64,000 nucleotides of DNA from Pseudomonas fragi. GTDB taxonomy: Bacteria; Pseudomonadota; Gammaproteobacteria; Pseudomonadales; Pseudomonadaceae. Under the pieces are notes generated by a model, which saw only the letters and a program-made list of their open reading frames with translations, did no database searches and was not told where the DNA came from. The position numbers and the translations under genes are program-made. Location of the stretch: the NCBI RefSeq assembly GCF_900105835.1, contig NZ_LT629783.1, positions 1,426,001 through 1,490,000 on the forward strand, read 5' to 3'. Shown here one piece after another: positions 27,383 through 36,444 of the stretch. Position 1 is the stretch's first letter. Each line of letters opens with the position of its first letter.

Positions 27383-28246
27383 TCAGACGTTGGCAGTGGG
27401 CTTGTCATATTTGAATCGACACCACAATGGCGGCAAGTCTTCCGGTAACGGCCGGTATTCGCCGATCTCGGACCACCCCCCTGGACCATGAAAATCACTG
27501 CCGGCACTGACCAGCAGACCGAACTCACGCGCAAGGATCGCCAGGCTGCCAACCTGATCGGCCGGCTGGTACCCGTTGACCACTTCAATCGCGTGACCCC
27601 CAGCTTGAATATAGTCGCCAATCAGCCTTCGGCGCTTGCTGCGGGTGAAATCGTAGTGCGAGGGGTGCGCCAGGCTGACCCAGGCCCCTGCTGCGCGCAG
27701 GGTGGCGACGGTGTCTTCAAGGGTCGGCCAGTGCAGCTTGACGTCGCCCAGCTTGCCGGCGCCCAGCCACTTGCGGAACGCTTCGGCGCGGTCCTTGACG
27801 TAACCGGCCTCGACCAGAAAGTCGGCAAAGTGCGGACGCGCCGGGGCATTGCCACTGTCGCCCAGGGTCTGCTGGATAGCTCGCGCACCTTCAAGCGCAC
27901 CGGGCATGCCCTTGAGCGCCAGTTTGCGGCTGATCTCTTCGGCGCGCAGCCAGCGGCCATCGTGCAATTTGGCAATGGCCTCGACCAGCGCTGGCGCGTC
28001 CACATCAAACCCGTAGCCAAGCACATGTATCGTCGCCCCGCCCCAGGTGCAGGACAATTCCACGCCGTTGACCAGCGTCATGCCCAACGCCTGCGCCGCC
28101 GTGCGGGCTTCGTCGAGGCCTTCAAGTGTATCGTGATCGGTCAGGGCCAGGACTTGCACACCTTTCTCGAACGCACGCGCAACCAGTACTGCGGGCGCCA
28201 GGGCGCCATCGGATGCCGTGCTATGGCAATGCAAGTCGATTTCCAC
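27383..28246 (-). CDS. rnm: PHP-domain phosphoesterase (RNase AM / YciV type)
   Basis: 287 aa PHP-fold metalloenzyme. The metal ligands begin with HCHSTASDG (His6, His8, Asp13) and continue with LTDHDTLEG and NGVELSCTW; late ligands appear in SAGSDFHGPGGW. E. coli YciV/TrpH relatives cleave 3',5'-nucleoside bisphosphates and trim 5' ends of rRNA. First gene of the rnm-yciO-scpA-scpB run, divergent from yciB. Confidence 0.88.
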   Translation of the reverse strand: MEIDLHCHSTASDGALAPAVLVARAFEKGVQVLALTDHDTLEGLDEARTAAQALGMTLVNGVELSCTWGGATIHVLGYGFDVDAPALVEAIAKLHDGRWLRAEEISRKLALKGMPGALEGARAIQQTLGDSGNAPARPHFADFLVEAGYVKDRAEAFRKWLGAGKLGDVKLHWPTLEDTVATLRAAGAWVSLAHPSHYDFTRSKRRRLIGDYIQAGGHAIEVVNGYQPADQVGSLAILAREFGLLVSAGSDFHGPGGWSEIGEYRPLPEDLPPLWCRFKYDKPTANV

Positions 28247-28330
28247 GGGGATTTAATAACCTCTAGCTGACGCTTTCGCTGTCATTGATGTTTGTTATTA
28301 TGCCGCCACATCCTGCTTCTGGCTGCCACT

Positions 28331-28933
28331 GTGAAACAATTCATCGACTTCATCCCGCTGTTACTGTTTTTCATCGTTTACAAAATCGAGCCGCGCATCG
28401 TCGAAATCGGCGGGCACAGCCTGTCGGTCGGCGGTATCTACAGCGCTACGGCGATGCTGATCATCAGTTCACTGGTGGTGTATGGCGCCCTGTTCATCAA
28501 GCAACGCAAACTCGAAAAAAGCCAATGGCTGACCCTGGTTGCCTGCCTGGTATTCGGCAGCCTGACCCTGGCCTTCCACAGTGAAACCTTCCTTAAATGG
28601 AAAGCCCCGGTGGTGAACTGGCTGTTTGCCCTGGCCTTTGCCGGCAGCCACTTTATCGGCGACAAGGTCCTGATCAAGCGCATGATGGGCCACGCCCTGA
28701 GCCTGCCCGATGCCATCTGGACCCGCCTGAACGTGGCCTGGATCGGGTTTTTCCTGTTCTGCGGCGCGGCCAACCTGTTCGTTGCGTTCACCTACCAAAG
28801 CATCTGGGTCGACTTCAAGGTGTTCGGCAGCCTGGGCATGACCGTGCTGTTCCTGATCGCCCAGGGTATCTACCTGTCGCGCCATCTGCATGACACCGAC
28901 CCCACCGATACCTCCCCCAAGACCAAGGACTGA
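28331..28933 (+). CDS. yciB: Inner membrane protein YciB (septation protein A family)
   Basis: 200 aa from a GTG giving (M)[20 protein letters not shown], the conserved YciB N-terminus. Five to six membrane helices are visible, with [15 protein letters not shown] and [20 protein letters not shown] segments. It is involved in cell envelope and division integrity. It directly precedes the yciI-like gene (1-base gap). Confidence 0.92.
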   Translation: MKQFIDFIPLLLFFIVYKIEPRIVEIGGHSLSVGGIYSATAMLIISSLVVYGALFIKQRKLEKSQWLTLVACLVFGSLTLAFHSETFLKWKAPVVNWLFALAFAGSHFIGDKVLIKRMMGHALSLPDAIWTRLNVAWIGFFLFCGAANLFVAFTYQSIWVDFKVFGSLGMTVLFLIAQGIYLSRHLHDTDPTDTSPKTKD

Positions 28934-28934
28934 C

Positions 28935-29234
28935 ATGCTCTACGCCATCATTGCAACAGACGTCGCCAATTCGCTCGAAGCCCGCCTGGCTGCCCGCCCT
29001 GCGCACCTTGAGCGCTTGCAACAACTGAAAGCCGAGGGCCGTATCGTGCTGGCCGGGCCGCACCCGGCCATCGACAGCAATGATCCGGGCGCTGCCGGTT
29101 TCAGCGGCAGCCTGGTCGTGGCCGAGTTCGAGTCGCTGAACGCTGCCCAGGCCTGGGCCGAGGCCGACCCCTACGTTGCCGCCGGTGTCTATGCCAACGT
29201 CAACGTCAAGCCGTTCAAGCAAGTCCTGCCGTAA
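28935..29234 (+). CDS. YciI family protein
   Basis: 99 aa, ferredoxin-like YciI/YCII fold. [40 protein letters not shown] and the conserved Asp of [14 protein letters not shown] (the proposed active-site Asp) are present. The biochemical role is not established. It follows yciB with a single base between, and is 60 bases ahead of the response regulator gene. Confidence 0.9.
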   Translation: MLYAIIATDVANSLEARLAARPAHLERLQQLKAEGRIVLAGPHPAIDSNDPGAAGFSGSLVVAEFESLNAAQAWAEADPYVAAGVYANVNVKPFKQVLP

Positions 29235-29294
29235 CCTGTATCTTTACCGGTGGCCGGCGCACACAGCGTCGGCACCGGTCAAATCGAGTAAGCC

Positions 29295-29972
29295 ATGAGC
29301 GACCTGTTACTGATAGATGATGACCAGGAGCTGTGTGAGCTGCTGGTCAGTTGGCTGAGCCAGGAAGGCTTTCAGGTTCGCGCTTGCCACGATGGTTCCA
29401 GCGCCCGCAAGGCGCTGAGCGAGTCCAGCCCGGATGCCGTGGTGCTGGATGTCATGCTTCCCGATGGCAGCGGCCTTGAGCTGCTCAAGCAACTGCGTAA
29501 CGACCACCCCGATCTGCCGGTGCTGATGCTGTCGGCGCGTGGCGAACCGCTGGACCGCATCCTGGGCCTGGAGCTGGGCGCCGACGACTATCTGGCCAAG
29601 CCCTGCGACCCCCGCGAGCTGACCGCCCGCCTGCGCGCCGTGCTGCGCCGCAGCCACCCGGCGGCCGTGTCCAGCCAGATGGAGCTGGGCGACCTGTGTT
29701 TCAGCCCGATGCGCGGCGTGGTCACCATCGACCAGCGCGACATCACCCTGACCGTGTCTGAAAGCCGCATCCTCGAAGCCCTGCTGCGCCAGCCCGGCGA
29801 GCCGCTGGACAAACAGGAGCTGGCGCAGATCGCCCTGGGCCGCAAGCTGACCCTGTACGACCGCAGCCTCGACATGCACATCAGCAACCTGCGCAAAAAG
29901 ATCGGGCCGCACCCGGATGGCAGCCCGCGCATCGTGGCATTGCGCAGCCGCGGGTATTTCTACAGCGCCTGA
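29295..29972 (+). CDS. cpxR: OmpR-family response regulator, CpxR-like
   Basis: 225 aa. Receiver domain 1-~115 with phospho-acceptor Asp52 (VVLDVMLPDGSG) and Lys102 (YLAKPCDP); OmpR-type winged helix from ~130 (SRILEALLRQPGEPLDK, SLDMHISNLRKKIGPH). The gene set regulator / Spy-like protein / sensor kinase, and its place after yciB-yciI, match the P. aeruginosa PA3204-PA3206 Cpx-like system. The name CpxR rests on this synteny and on the adjacent Spy/CpxP-like gene. Confidence 0.88.
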   Translation: MSDLLLIDDDQELCELLVSWLSQEGFQVRACHDGSSARKALSESSPDAVVLDVMLPDGSGLELLKQLRNDHPDLPVLMLSARGEPLDRILGLELGADDYLAKPCDPRELTARLRAVLRRSHPAAVSSQMELGDLCFSPMRGVVTIDQRDITLTVSESRILEALLRQPGEPLDKQELAQIALGRKLTLYDRSLDMHISNLRKKIGPHPDGSPRIVALRSRGYFYSA

Positions 29973-29978
29973 AAAAAG

Positions 29979-30091
29979 CACCCTCACCCTAGCCCTCTCC
30001 CAAAGGGAAAGGGGACTAAAGGCAGAAGCAGATCTGCGTAACACCACCAATCAGCCCCCTCTCCCTCCGGGAGAGGGTTGGGGTGAGGGCC
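29979..30091. repeat. Inverted repeat of the CCCTCACCCTAGCCCTCTCC type
   Basis: CCCTCACCCTAGCCCTCTCC near 29979-30000 is mirrored by GGGAGAGGGTTGGGGTGAGGG ending at 30090, spanning ~110 bases. It is the third palindromic repeat family in the window and separates cpxR from the Spy-like gene. Confidence 0.75.
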
Positions 30092-30129
30092 AAGCCAGCC
30101 ACCTTATGTAAATCCCCGGCCAAACCGTC

Positions 30130-30145
30130 TTTACCAAAGCTTTAC
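30130..30145 (-). promoter_or_regulatory. CpxR-type box upstream of the Spy-like gene
   Basis: On the minus strand GTAAA-N6-GTAAA (plus TTTAC 30130-30134 and TTTAC 30141-30145), the direct-repeat form of the CpxR box. A TTGACA hexamer lies just downstream at 30152-30157. It is placed 85 bases before the Spy-like ATG. Confidence 0.55.
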
Positions 30146-30229
30146 CCACGGTTGACAGCGGTTGACCTTGATCTCCCTAAACTGGGCGCATCCGGAATTA
30201 CCGGAATCCAAATTCAAAGGAGACACACC

Positions 30230-30661
30230 ATGCGTAAGACTCTTATTGCTTTGATGTTTGCTGCAGCACTGCCAACCGTCGCAATGGCCATGCCTGGTGG
30301 TGACGGCCAGATGGGCCCACGTCACGGCGGTGAACACCACGGTCGCGGCGACGCCCCTTACAGCCAGCTGGACCTCACCCGCGAGCAGCGCCAGCAGATC
30401 GGCAAGCTGATGGGCGAGCAAATGCATGATCGCAAGCAACTGGTCGAAAAATACCTGGAAAAACTGCCAGCCGCCGACCAGAAAGCGCTGAAAGACGAGA
30501 TGAAGGCCAAGCACGACAAAACCCAGAGCGATATCCGCGCCTTGCTCAAACCTGATCAGCAAAAACGCTTCGACGAGATGCAAAAGAAACGCGCCGAGCG
30601 TCAAGCCGAGATGAAAGAGTTCAAGGAGTGGAAAGCACAGCAAGCGCCAAAAGCGCAATAA
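30230..30661 (+). CDS. Spy/CpxP-like periplasmic protein (LTXXQ family)
   Basis: 143 aa from the ATG at 30230 with AAGGAG upstream. A signal peptide is visible (RKTLIALMFAAALPTVAMA). A His/Gly-rich stretch follows (GGDGQMGPRHGGEHHGRG, possible metal binding), then LDLTREQRQQIGKLMGEQMH, the LTxxQ motif of Spy/CpxP, and a long Lys/Glu helix with a second repeat-like LLKPDQQKRFDEM. Proteins of this type chaperone periplasmic proteins or restrain the Cpx sensor. It lies between the regulator and sensor genes. Confidence 0.88.
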   Translation: MRKTLIALMFAAALPTVAMAMPGGDGQMGPRHGGEHHGRGDAPYSQLDLTREQRQQIGKLMGEQMHDRKQLVEKYLEKLPAADQKALKDEMKAKHDKTQSDIRALLKPDQQKRFDEMQKKRAERQAEMKEFKEWKAQQAPKAQ

Positions 30662-30677
30662 TCTGCGCACCCACCAG

Positions 30678-30701
30678 GCCCAACGGTTAACGCCGTTGGG
30701 C
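30678..30701 (+). terminator. Hairpin between Spy-like and sensor kinase genes
   Basis: Arms GCCCAACGG / CCGTTGGGC (9/9) with a 6-base loop and a short T run (TTT). It may end most transcripts after the abundant Spy-like mRNA while letting some continue into the kinase. Confidence 0.6.
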
Positions 30702-30738
30702 TTTGCGCGTTTCAATCAATTAATGACGAGGAATTCCC

Positions 30739-32073
30739 GTGCGATCACTGTTTTGGCGCATTCTGGCCAGTTTCTGGCTGGCGATTGCCCTGGTCGCAGG
30801 GTTGTCGATCCTGCTGGGGCACATGCTCAATCAGGACGCCTGGATCCTCAGCCGCCACCCCGGCATCGCCAATCTGGCGCAACAGTGGACCGAGCGCTAC
30901 GAAACCCAGGGCGCCGATGCGGCGCAAGACTTCCTTGAGCGGCGCAAGCGCCGTTATCACATCGATGTACAAGTACTCAATGAAAGTGGCGACCCGCTGG
31001 TACGCGGCACCTTCCCGCGCCGCGCCGCCGCCTGGGAAGCCCGCCAGCAACCCGGCCAGCAGGACCTGCCGTGGCGCCGCCTGACGGTCGAATACACCAG
31101 CGCGAAAACCGCCGAAACCTACCTGCTGATTTACCGCATCCCTAACCCCGAGCTGGAGGCCTGGCACCGCCAGAGCCTGATCTGGCCCCTGAGTGCACTG
31201 GGCATTGCGCTGGTGGTGCTGACCCTGTTCAGCCTGCTGGTCACGCTGTCCATCACCCGCCCGCTCAAACGGTTGCGGGTAGCGGTGCATGACCTGGGGC
31301 AAACCACCTATCAGCAGAACAGCCTGGCGCGATTGGCGTCGAGAAGGGATGAATTTGGCGTGCTGGCCACCGACTTCAACCGTATGGGCGCACGCCTGCA
31401 AAGCCTGATCGGGAGCCAGCGCCAGTTACTGCGCGATGTGTCCCACGAACTGCGCTCACCCCTGGCCCGCCTCAAGATTGCCCTGGCCCTGGCTGAGCGC
31501 GCCGGCCCTGAAGAACGTGAAAAACTGTGGCCGCGCCTGACCCGCGAGTGCGACCGGCTGGAATCGCTGATCAGCGAGATCCTGGCCCTGGCCCGGGTCG
31601 ATGCCGATCAGGCCAGCGCCGAGCAGGTCGATCTCAATGCGTTGCTCAACACTGTGCAAAAAGACGCCTCGCTGGCGGCTCCCGAGCAGTCCGTGCTCCT
31701 GCAAGCCGAACCGGGGTTGAGCCTCAATGGCTGGCCAACGATGATCGAGCGCGCCGTGGACAACCTGTTGCGCAACGCGCAGCGCTTCAACCCGCCCGGT
31801 CAGCCGATTGAGCTGAGCGCGGTGCGCGAAGGCGAACATATCACCATCAAGGTTCGCGACCACGGCCCCGGGGTGGCCGAGGAGTACCTGGCGCAACTGG
31901 GCGAGCCGTTTTTCCGCGCACCGGGCCAGACCGCGGCCGGGCATGGGCTGGGGTTGGCCATTGCCCGCCGCGCGGCAGAGCGCCACGGCGGCCGGCTGCT
32001 GCTGGGCAATCACCCGGATGGCGGGTTTATCGCCACCCTGGAGTTGCCGCTGGAGCCCAATGGCAACCTGTAA
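30739..32073 (+). CDS. Sensor histidine kinase, CpxA-like
   Basis: 444 aa starting at a GTG with GAGGAA upstream. TM1 lies at ~9-30, a periplasmic domain at ~31-145, TM2 at ~147-171, and HAMP follows. The phospho-acceptor is His236 in LRDVSHELRSPLARLKI. ATP-binding boxes: NLLRNAQRFN (N), VRDHGPGVAEE (G1), GHGLGLAIARRAAERHGG (G2). It forms the sensor of the CpxR-like regulator encoded upstream. Confidence 0.9.
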   Translation: MRSLFWRILASFWLAIALVAGLSILLGHMLNQDAWILSRHPGIANLAQQWTERYETQGADAAQDFLERRKRRYHIDVQVLNESGDPLVRGTFPRRAAAWEARQQPGQQDLPWRRLTVEYTSAKTAETYLLIYRIPNPELEAWHRQSLIWPLSALGIALVVLTLFSLLVTLSITRPLKRLRVAVHDLGQTTYQQNSLARLASRRDEFGVLATDFNRMGARLQSLIGSQRQLLRDVSHELRSPLARLKIALALAERAGPEEREKLWPRLTRECDRLESLISEILALARVDADQASAEQVDLNALLNTVQKDASLAAPEQSVLLQAEPGLSLNGWPTMIERAVDNLLRNAQRFNPPGQPIELSAVREGEHITIKVRDHGPGVAEEYLAQLGEPFFRAPGQTAAGHGLGLAIARRAAERHGGRLLLGNHPDGGFIATLELPLEPNGNL

Positions 32074-32099
32074 ATCTGATGCGGCGTTTGCGCTGCTGT

Positions 32100-32186
32100 T
32101 GTGGGAGCGGGTTTGCTCGCGATGCAGGCGACGCGGTTTGTCTGGATGACCGCGGTGATGCCCTCGCGAGCAAGCCCGCTCCCACA
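32100..32186. repeat. REP doublet
   Basis: TGTGGGAGCGGGTTTGCTCG and inverted partner GAGCAAGCCCGCTCCCACA, between the convergent sensor kinase and nitroreductase genes. Confidence 0.88.
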
Positions 32187-32203
32187 GGTTTCGAGATCCG
32201 GGA

Positions 32204-32767
32204 TTACTTGACCGGCCACGCCTGCACAAACTCGGCGCTATCAGCCTTGGGCGCTGACCGCAGTTCGTTCTGTGGTGTTCCCAAATACAAAAACGCCACC
32301 ACTTCTTCGCCCTCACCCAGCCCCAAACCCTTGGCCACATGCGGTGCATATGACAGCTCGCCCGTGCGCCATACCGCACCAATGCCCTGGGCATAAGCCG
32401 CCAGCTCAATGGCATGGGCCGCGCAGCCAGCCGTAATCAGTTGCTCGGACTTGGGCACCTTGAAGTGGTCCTGCAAACGGGCAATCACTACCACCACCAA
32501 CGGGGCACGCAAAGGCATGGCACGGGCCTTGTCCAGGGCTGCCTGGGTCACTTCGCCACCCTGGGCCTGCACGGCCTCGGCGAGAATTTCGCCCAGCTGG
32601 TTGCGCGCGTCGCCTTCAACCGTCAAAAACCGGTAAGGGCGCAACTGGCCGTGGTCCGGCGCACGCAAGGCGGCGGCGAAAAGTACTTCACGTTGCTCAG
32701 CCGTAGGCGCCGGATCAAGCAGGCGCGGGGCAGAAACACGGTTGAGCAAAGCGTCGAGAGCCTCCAT
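32204..32767 (-). CDS. Nitroreductase family protein (YdjA type)
   Basis: 187 aa FMN-binding nitroreductase fold. FMN contacts are suggested by RAPDHGQLRPYRFL near the N-terminus and by the C-terminal GLGLGEGEEVVAFLYLG. The short length and the DHGQLRPYRF pattern match YdjA. The physiological substrate is unknown. It is divergent from trkH. Confidence 0.87.
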   Translation of the reverse strand: MEALDALLNRVSAPRLLDPAPTAEQREVLFAAALRAPDHGQLRPYRFLTVEGDARNQLGEILAEAVQAQGGEVTQAALDKARAMPLRAPLVVVVIARLQDHFKVPKSEQLITAGCAAHAIELAAYAQGIGAVWRTGELSYAPHVAKGLGLGEGEEVVAFLYLGTPQNELRSAPKADSAEFVQAWPVK

Positions 32768-32827
32768 TGGCCACCTCCTGAAGAAAATGTGCAGCTATTC
32801 TAACGGTATCTCCCGAAGACCTGGCGG

Positions 32828-32855
32828 TTTACATAACCCGGACCACAGGTAGAAT
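32828..32855 (+). promoter_or_regulatory. Sigma70 promoter candidate for trkH
   Basis: TTTACA and TAGAAT are 16 bases apart, 32 bases before the trkH ATG. This is the only clear -35/-10 pair in the gap between the divergent genes. Confidence 0.5.
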
Positions 32856-32886
32856 GGCGCCCCTCTTTCATCCCCGAGCTGACTTC

Positions 32887-34341
32887 ATGGCGTTGCCGAC
32901 CTTACGCATCATCGGTTTTATCATCGGCATCTTCCTGATTACGCTCGCGATCAGCATGGCCGTGCCCATGCTGACCCTGGTGATTTACGACCATCTGGGC
33001 GACCTGCCGTCCTTTTTGTGGGCCAGCCTGATCACCTTTGTCGCCGGCCTGGCGCTGGTCATCCCGGGTCGCCCCGAGCAGGTACACCTGCGCCCCCGGG
33101 ACATGTACCTGCTCACCGTGTCCAGCTGGGTGGTGGTGTGCATCTTCGCCGCGCTGCCGTTTCTGCTGACCCAGCACATCAGCTACACCGACTCTTTTTT
33201 CGAAAGCATGTCCGGCATTACCGCCACCGGCTCCACCGTGCTCAGCGGTCTGGACACCATGTCCCCCGGCATCTTGATGTGGCGTTCGATGCTGCACTGG
33301 CTGGGCGGCATCGGCTTTATCGGTATGGCGGTGGCGATCTTGCCGTTGCTGCGCATCGGTGGCATGCGCCTGTTCCAGACCGAGTCTTCCGACCGTTCCG
33401 AAAAAGTCATGCCGCGCTCACACATGGTGGCCCGCCTGATTGTCGCCACTTACGTCGGCATCACCATTCTGGGCAGCCTGGCATTCTGGTGGGCGGGCAT
33501 GAGCGTGTTTGATGCGATCAACCATGCCATGTCGGCCATTTCCACCGGCGGCTTCTCGACCTCCGACCAGTCGCTGGCCAAGTGGTCGCAACCGGCGGTG
33601 CACTGGGTGGCAATCGCCGTGATGATCATGGGCAGCCTGCCGTTTACCCTGTATGTGGCCACCCTGCGCGGTCATCGCAAAGCCCTGATCAAGGATCAGC
33701 AGGTGCAGGGCTTGCTCGGTTTGCTAGTGGTGACCTGGTTTGTACTCAGCATCTGGCTGTGGTGGACCACCAACATGCCGTGGTGGGACGCCTTTCGCCA
33801 TGTGGCGCTGAACGTGACCTCGGTGGTGACGACCACGGGCTTTGCCCTGGGTGACTACAGCCTGTGGGGCAATTTCTCGCTGATGCTGTTTTTCTATCTG
33901 GGCTTTATCGGCGGTTGTTCGGGCTCGACCGCAGGCGGGATCAAGATCTTCCGCTTCCAGGTTGCCTATATCCTGCTCAAGGCCAACCTCAACCAACTGA
34001 TTCACCCCCGGGCAGTGATCAAGCAAAAGTACAACGGCCACCGCCTCGACGAAGAAATCGTACGTTCGATTTTGACCTTTTCATTCTTCTTCGCCATCAC
34101 CATTTGCGTGATCGCACTGGCCCTGTCGCTGCTGGGGCTGGACTGGATGACCGCCCTCACCGGCGCTGCCAGTACGGTGTCCGGCGTTGGGCCGGGCCTG
34201 GGCGAGACCATCGGGCCGTCCGGCAACTTCGCCAGCCTGCCGGATGCGGCCAAGTGGATTTTGTCATTGGGTATGTTGCTTGGGCGCCTGGAGATCATTA
34301 CCGTGTTTGTACTGTGCATTCCGGCATTCTGGCGGCACTGA
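32887..34341 (+). CDS. trkH: Trk potassium uptake membrane subunit TrkH
   Basis: 484 aa with four M1-P-M2 pore repeats. The selectivity loops contain SGITATGSTVLSGL, MSAISTGGFSTS, VVTTTGFALGDY and ASTVSGVGPGLG, i.e. the conserved TG(S/F) elements; the later GGCSGSTAGGIKIFRFQV is also typical. TrkH takes up K+ together with the cytoplasmic regulator TrkA, encoded elsewhere. The ATG at 32887 gives MALPTLRIIGFIIGIFLITL. Confidence 0.95.
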   Translation: MALPTLRIIGFIIGIFLITLAISMAVPMLTLVIYDHLGDLPSFLWASLITFVAGLALVIPGRPEQVHLRPRDMYLLTVSSWVVVCIFAALPFLLTQHISYTDSFFESMSGITATGSTVLSGLDTMSPGILMWRSMLHWLGGIGFIGMAVAILPLLRIGGMRLFQTESSDRSEKVMPRSHMVARLIVATYVGITILGSLAFWWAGMSVFDAINHAMSAISTGGFSTSDQSLAKWSQPAVHWVAIAVMIMGSLPFTLYVATLRGHRKALIKDQQVQGLLGLLVVTWFVLSIWLWWTTNMPWWDAFRHVALNVTSVVTTTGFALGDYSLWGNFSLMLFFYLGFIGGCSGSTAGGIKIFRFQVAYILLKANLNQLIHPRAVIKQKYNGHRLDEEIVRSILTFSFFFAITICVIALALSLLGLDWMTALTGAASTVSGVGPGLGETIGPSGNFASLPDAAKWILSLGMLLGRLEIITVFVLCIPAFWRH

Positions 34342-34366
34342 TCCAGCCACACAAAAAGAGAGGGTC

Positions 34367-35125
34367 ATGGACCAAATCCTGTCTCTGCGCCATTACCGCC
34401 ACGACCTGATTGCCCATAGCCATGAACATGCGCAGGTGGTGATCAGCCTGTCGGGCCAGCTGGATTTCGAAGTCGAGGGCCGGCCCAGCCTGCTGCGCCA
34501 GCAACAGTTGATGGTGGTGCCCGCAGGCGCTCACCACACCTGCGGTAGCCCCCAGGGCAGCCATTGCCTGGTGCTGGATGTACCCGGTGACAACTGGCTG
34601 GGGCAGTCATTGGGCGCGCACGCCGATGCCAGCCGCCGCTTGCTCGACACCGCCGGCCATCTGCCCCTCGACCCGCAGCAGCACCAACTGGTCAACTGGC
34701 TGGCGACCAGCCCGGTGACCGATCCGCTGATTGCCCGCCAAGGGGCGATCCTGCTGCTGGCCAGTCTCAATAGACTCAACCCTGAGCAGGCCCAACCCCG
34801 CCGCCTGCCCTACGCCGCCCTCGATGCCTATATCGAGCAGAACGCCGCCTACCCGCTGCAGGTCGCGGATCTGGCGCAGATTGCCGGCTTGTCCTGCGCC
34901 CGCCTGCACAGCCGGTTTGTCAGCGAATGTGGGCAAACGCCGATGGACTACATCCGCCAACGGCGCCTTCGCAGTGCCCTGACGCTGTTGCGCCACAGCG
35001 CCCTGCCCATCGGTGAAATCGCCAGCCGCGTTGGCTACAGTTCGCAAAGCGCGTTTGCCGCTGCCATGCTGCGCGAGTTCGGTGCCTCGCCTTCGCGGCT
35101 GCGCCGCGAGCCTGGCGACAATTGA
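34367..35125 (+). CDS. AraC family transcriptional regulator
   Basis: 252 aa. The N-terminal cupin-like domain (HSHEHAQVVISLSGQLDFEV) is followed by the C-terminal double helix-turn-helix (LQVADLAQIAGLSCARLHSR, IGEIASRVGYSSQSAFAAAM). The His-rich start resembles AraC regulators next to EamA exporters; the exporter gene follows 77 bases downstream on the same strand and may be its target. The start ATG has AGAGGGTC upstream, 25 bases after the trkH stop. Confidence 0.87.
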   Translation: MDQILSLRHYRHDLIAHSHEHAQVVISLSGQLDFEVEGRPSLLRQQQLMVVPAGAHHTCGSPQGSHCLVLDVPGDNWLGQSLGAHADASRRLLDTAGHLPLDPQQHQLVNWLATSPVTDPLIARQGAILLLASLNRLNPEQAQPRRLPYAALDAYIEQNAAYPLQVADLAQIAGLSCARLHSRFVSECGQTPMDYIRQRRLRSALTLLRHSALPIGEIASRVGYSSQSAFAAAMLREFGASPSRLRREPGDN

Positions 35126-35202
35126 CGCCAGCCCCGCGACAGACAGCCGTGCCTTGCACCCCATAGACTGCATGCCTTGTCTGTATTGACCCAAGGATTG
35201 CG

Positions 35203-36096
35203 ATGACTCCGCGTACTGCCCTGGGCGCCCTGCATATTGGCGCCTTGATGTTTGGCCTCACTGGCGTGTTCGGCAAACTTGCCGCTGCGTCGGCCTCAAT
35301 CATCGTATTTGGCCGCGCCGCTTTTGCGGTGCTGGCCCTGCTGTGCTTCGCCGGGCTGGCCAAACGCGGCGGCTGGCACCGGCTGACTCTGCGCGATGCC
35401 CGCAGCCTGCTGTTAAGCGGTTTGCTGCTGGCCGGGCACTGGGTGAGTTTTTTTGTCTCGGTAAAAATCGCCGGCGTCGCGATCGCCACCCTGGGCTTTG
35501 CCAGTTTCCCGGCGTTCACGGTGATTCTGGAAGGGCTGATTTTTCGCGAGCGCATTCGCCTCAACGAAATCGTCCTGGTGGTGCTGGTCAGCGTCGGGCT
35601 GATCCTGGTCACCCCGAATTTTGATCTGGCCAGCCAGGCCACCGAAGGGTTGCTGTGGGCAGTGGGCTCGGGGCTGCTGTTTTCGTTGCTGTCGCTGAAC
35701 AACCGGGCCAACTCGGGGCGGATGCCCGCCGTGCAGGCGGCCATGTGGCAAAACGCCGTGGTTGCAGTGTGCCTGTTGCCGTTTGCCGGCCCGGGGCTGA
35801 GCGAAGTTCGCCCGCTGGACTGGCTCTGGATCAGCCTGCTCGGGGTGTTCTGCACCGGGGTGGCCCACAGCCTGTTTGTCGCCAGCCTGGCCGTGATCAA
35901 GGCGCGCACCGCGGCGGTGGTGTTTGCCCTGGAGCCGGTCTACGGCATCACCCTGGCGTGGCTGCTGTTCCACGAAACCCCTTCACTGCGCATGCTGCTG
36001 GGCGGGGTTCTGATTATCGTCGCCATTGTGGTGTCGAGCCGCATGGCCAGCGGCCCGGTACCCGGCAAAACCGCGCTGGACGCCGCCGCTCACTGA
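35203..36096 (+). CDS. EamA/DMT family transporter
   Basis: 297 aa with ten hydrophobic segments forming two EamA repeats (LHIGALMFGLTGVFGKLAA; ...VVFALEPVYGITLAWLLF). Such proteins export amino acids or small metabolites; the substrate is unknown. It follows the AraC regulator and its last 7 bases overlap the end of the convergent Rdx-family gene. Confidence 0.87.
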   Translation: MTPRTALGALHIGALMFGLTGVFGKLAAASASIIVFGRAAFAVLALLCFAGLAKRGGWHRLTLRDARSLLLSGLLLAGHWVSFFVSVKIAGVAIATLGFASFPAFTVILEGLIFRERIRLNEIVLVVLVSVGLILVTPNFDLASQATEGLLWAVGSGLLFSLLSLNNRANSGRMPAVQAAMWQNAVVAVCLLPFAGPGLSEVRPLDWLWISLLGVFCTGVAHSLFVASLAVIKARTAAVVFALEPVYGITLAWLLFHETPSLRMLLGGVLIIVAIVVSSRMASGPVPGKTALDAAAH

Positions 36097-36377
36097 ACCC
36101 GGTCGTTGTGCCCCAGGTCGCGCTGCGGGTCGATCTGGTCGCGCACCCGCTGCTTGAGCACCTTGGCTTCGGGAAAGCCGCCGTCAGCCTTGCGCTCCCA
36201 GATCTGTACGCCGTTGCAGGTGATGCGAAACACCCCGCCGGTGCCCGGCTCCAGCGCGACCCGGCCCAGGTCGTCGGCAAAGGTACTGAGCAGTTCTTGC
36301 GCCAGCCAGGCAGCGCGCAGCAGCCACTGGCACTGGGTGCAGTAGGTGATGACAATTTCGGGTTTATCGGGCGACAT
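36090..36377 (-). CDS. SelT/SelW/SelH (Rdx) family protein
   Basis: 95 aa thioredoxin-like Rdx protein. The redox motif CTQC (Cys13, Cys16) sits in IVITYCTQCQWLLRAAW; the position that is selenocysteine in animal relatives is Cys here. TGGVFRITCNGVQIWERKADGGFP contains the family's conserved Gly-Gly-x-F region. A redox role is inferred from family. Convergent overlap of 7 bases with the EamA gene. Confidence 0.88.
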   Translation of the reverse strand: MSPDKPEIVITYCTQCQWLLRAAWLAQELLSTFADDLGRVALEPGTGGVFRITCNGVQIWERKADGGFPEAKVLKQRVRDQIDPQRDLGHNDRVQ

Positions 36378-36444
36378 GATTTCAAAGGCTCATGAAAGGA
36401 AGGCGTCGCTATAATAGCCGCCTTTCTCGCTTGCCCAGAGATTC

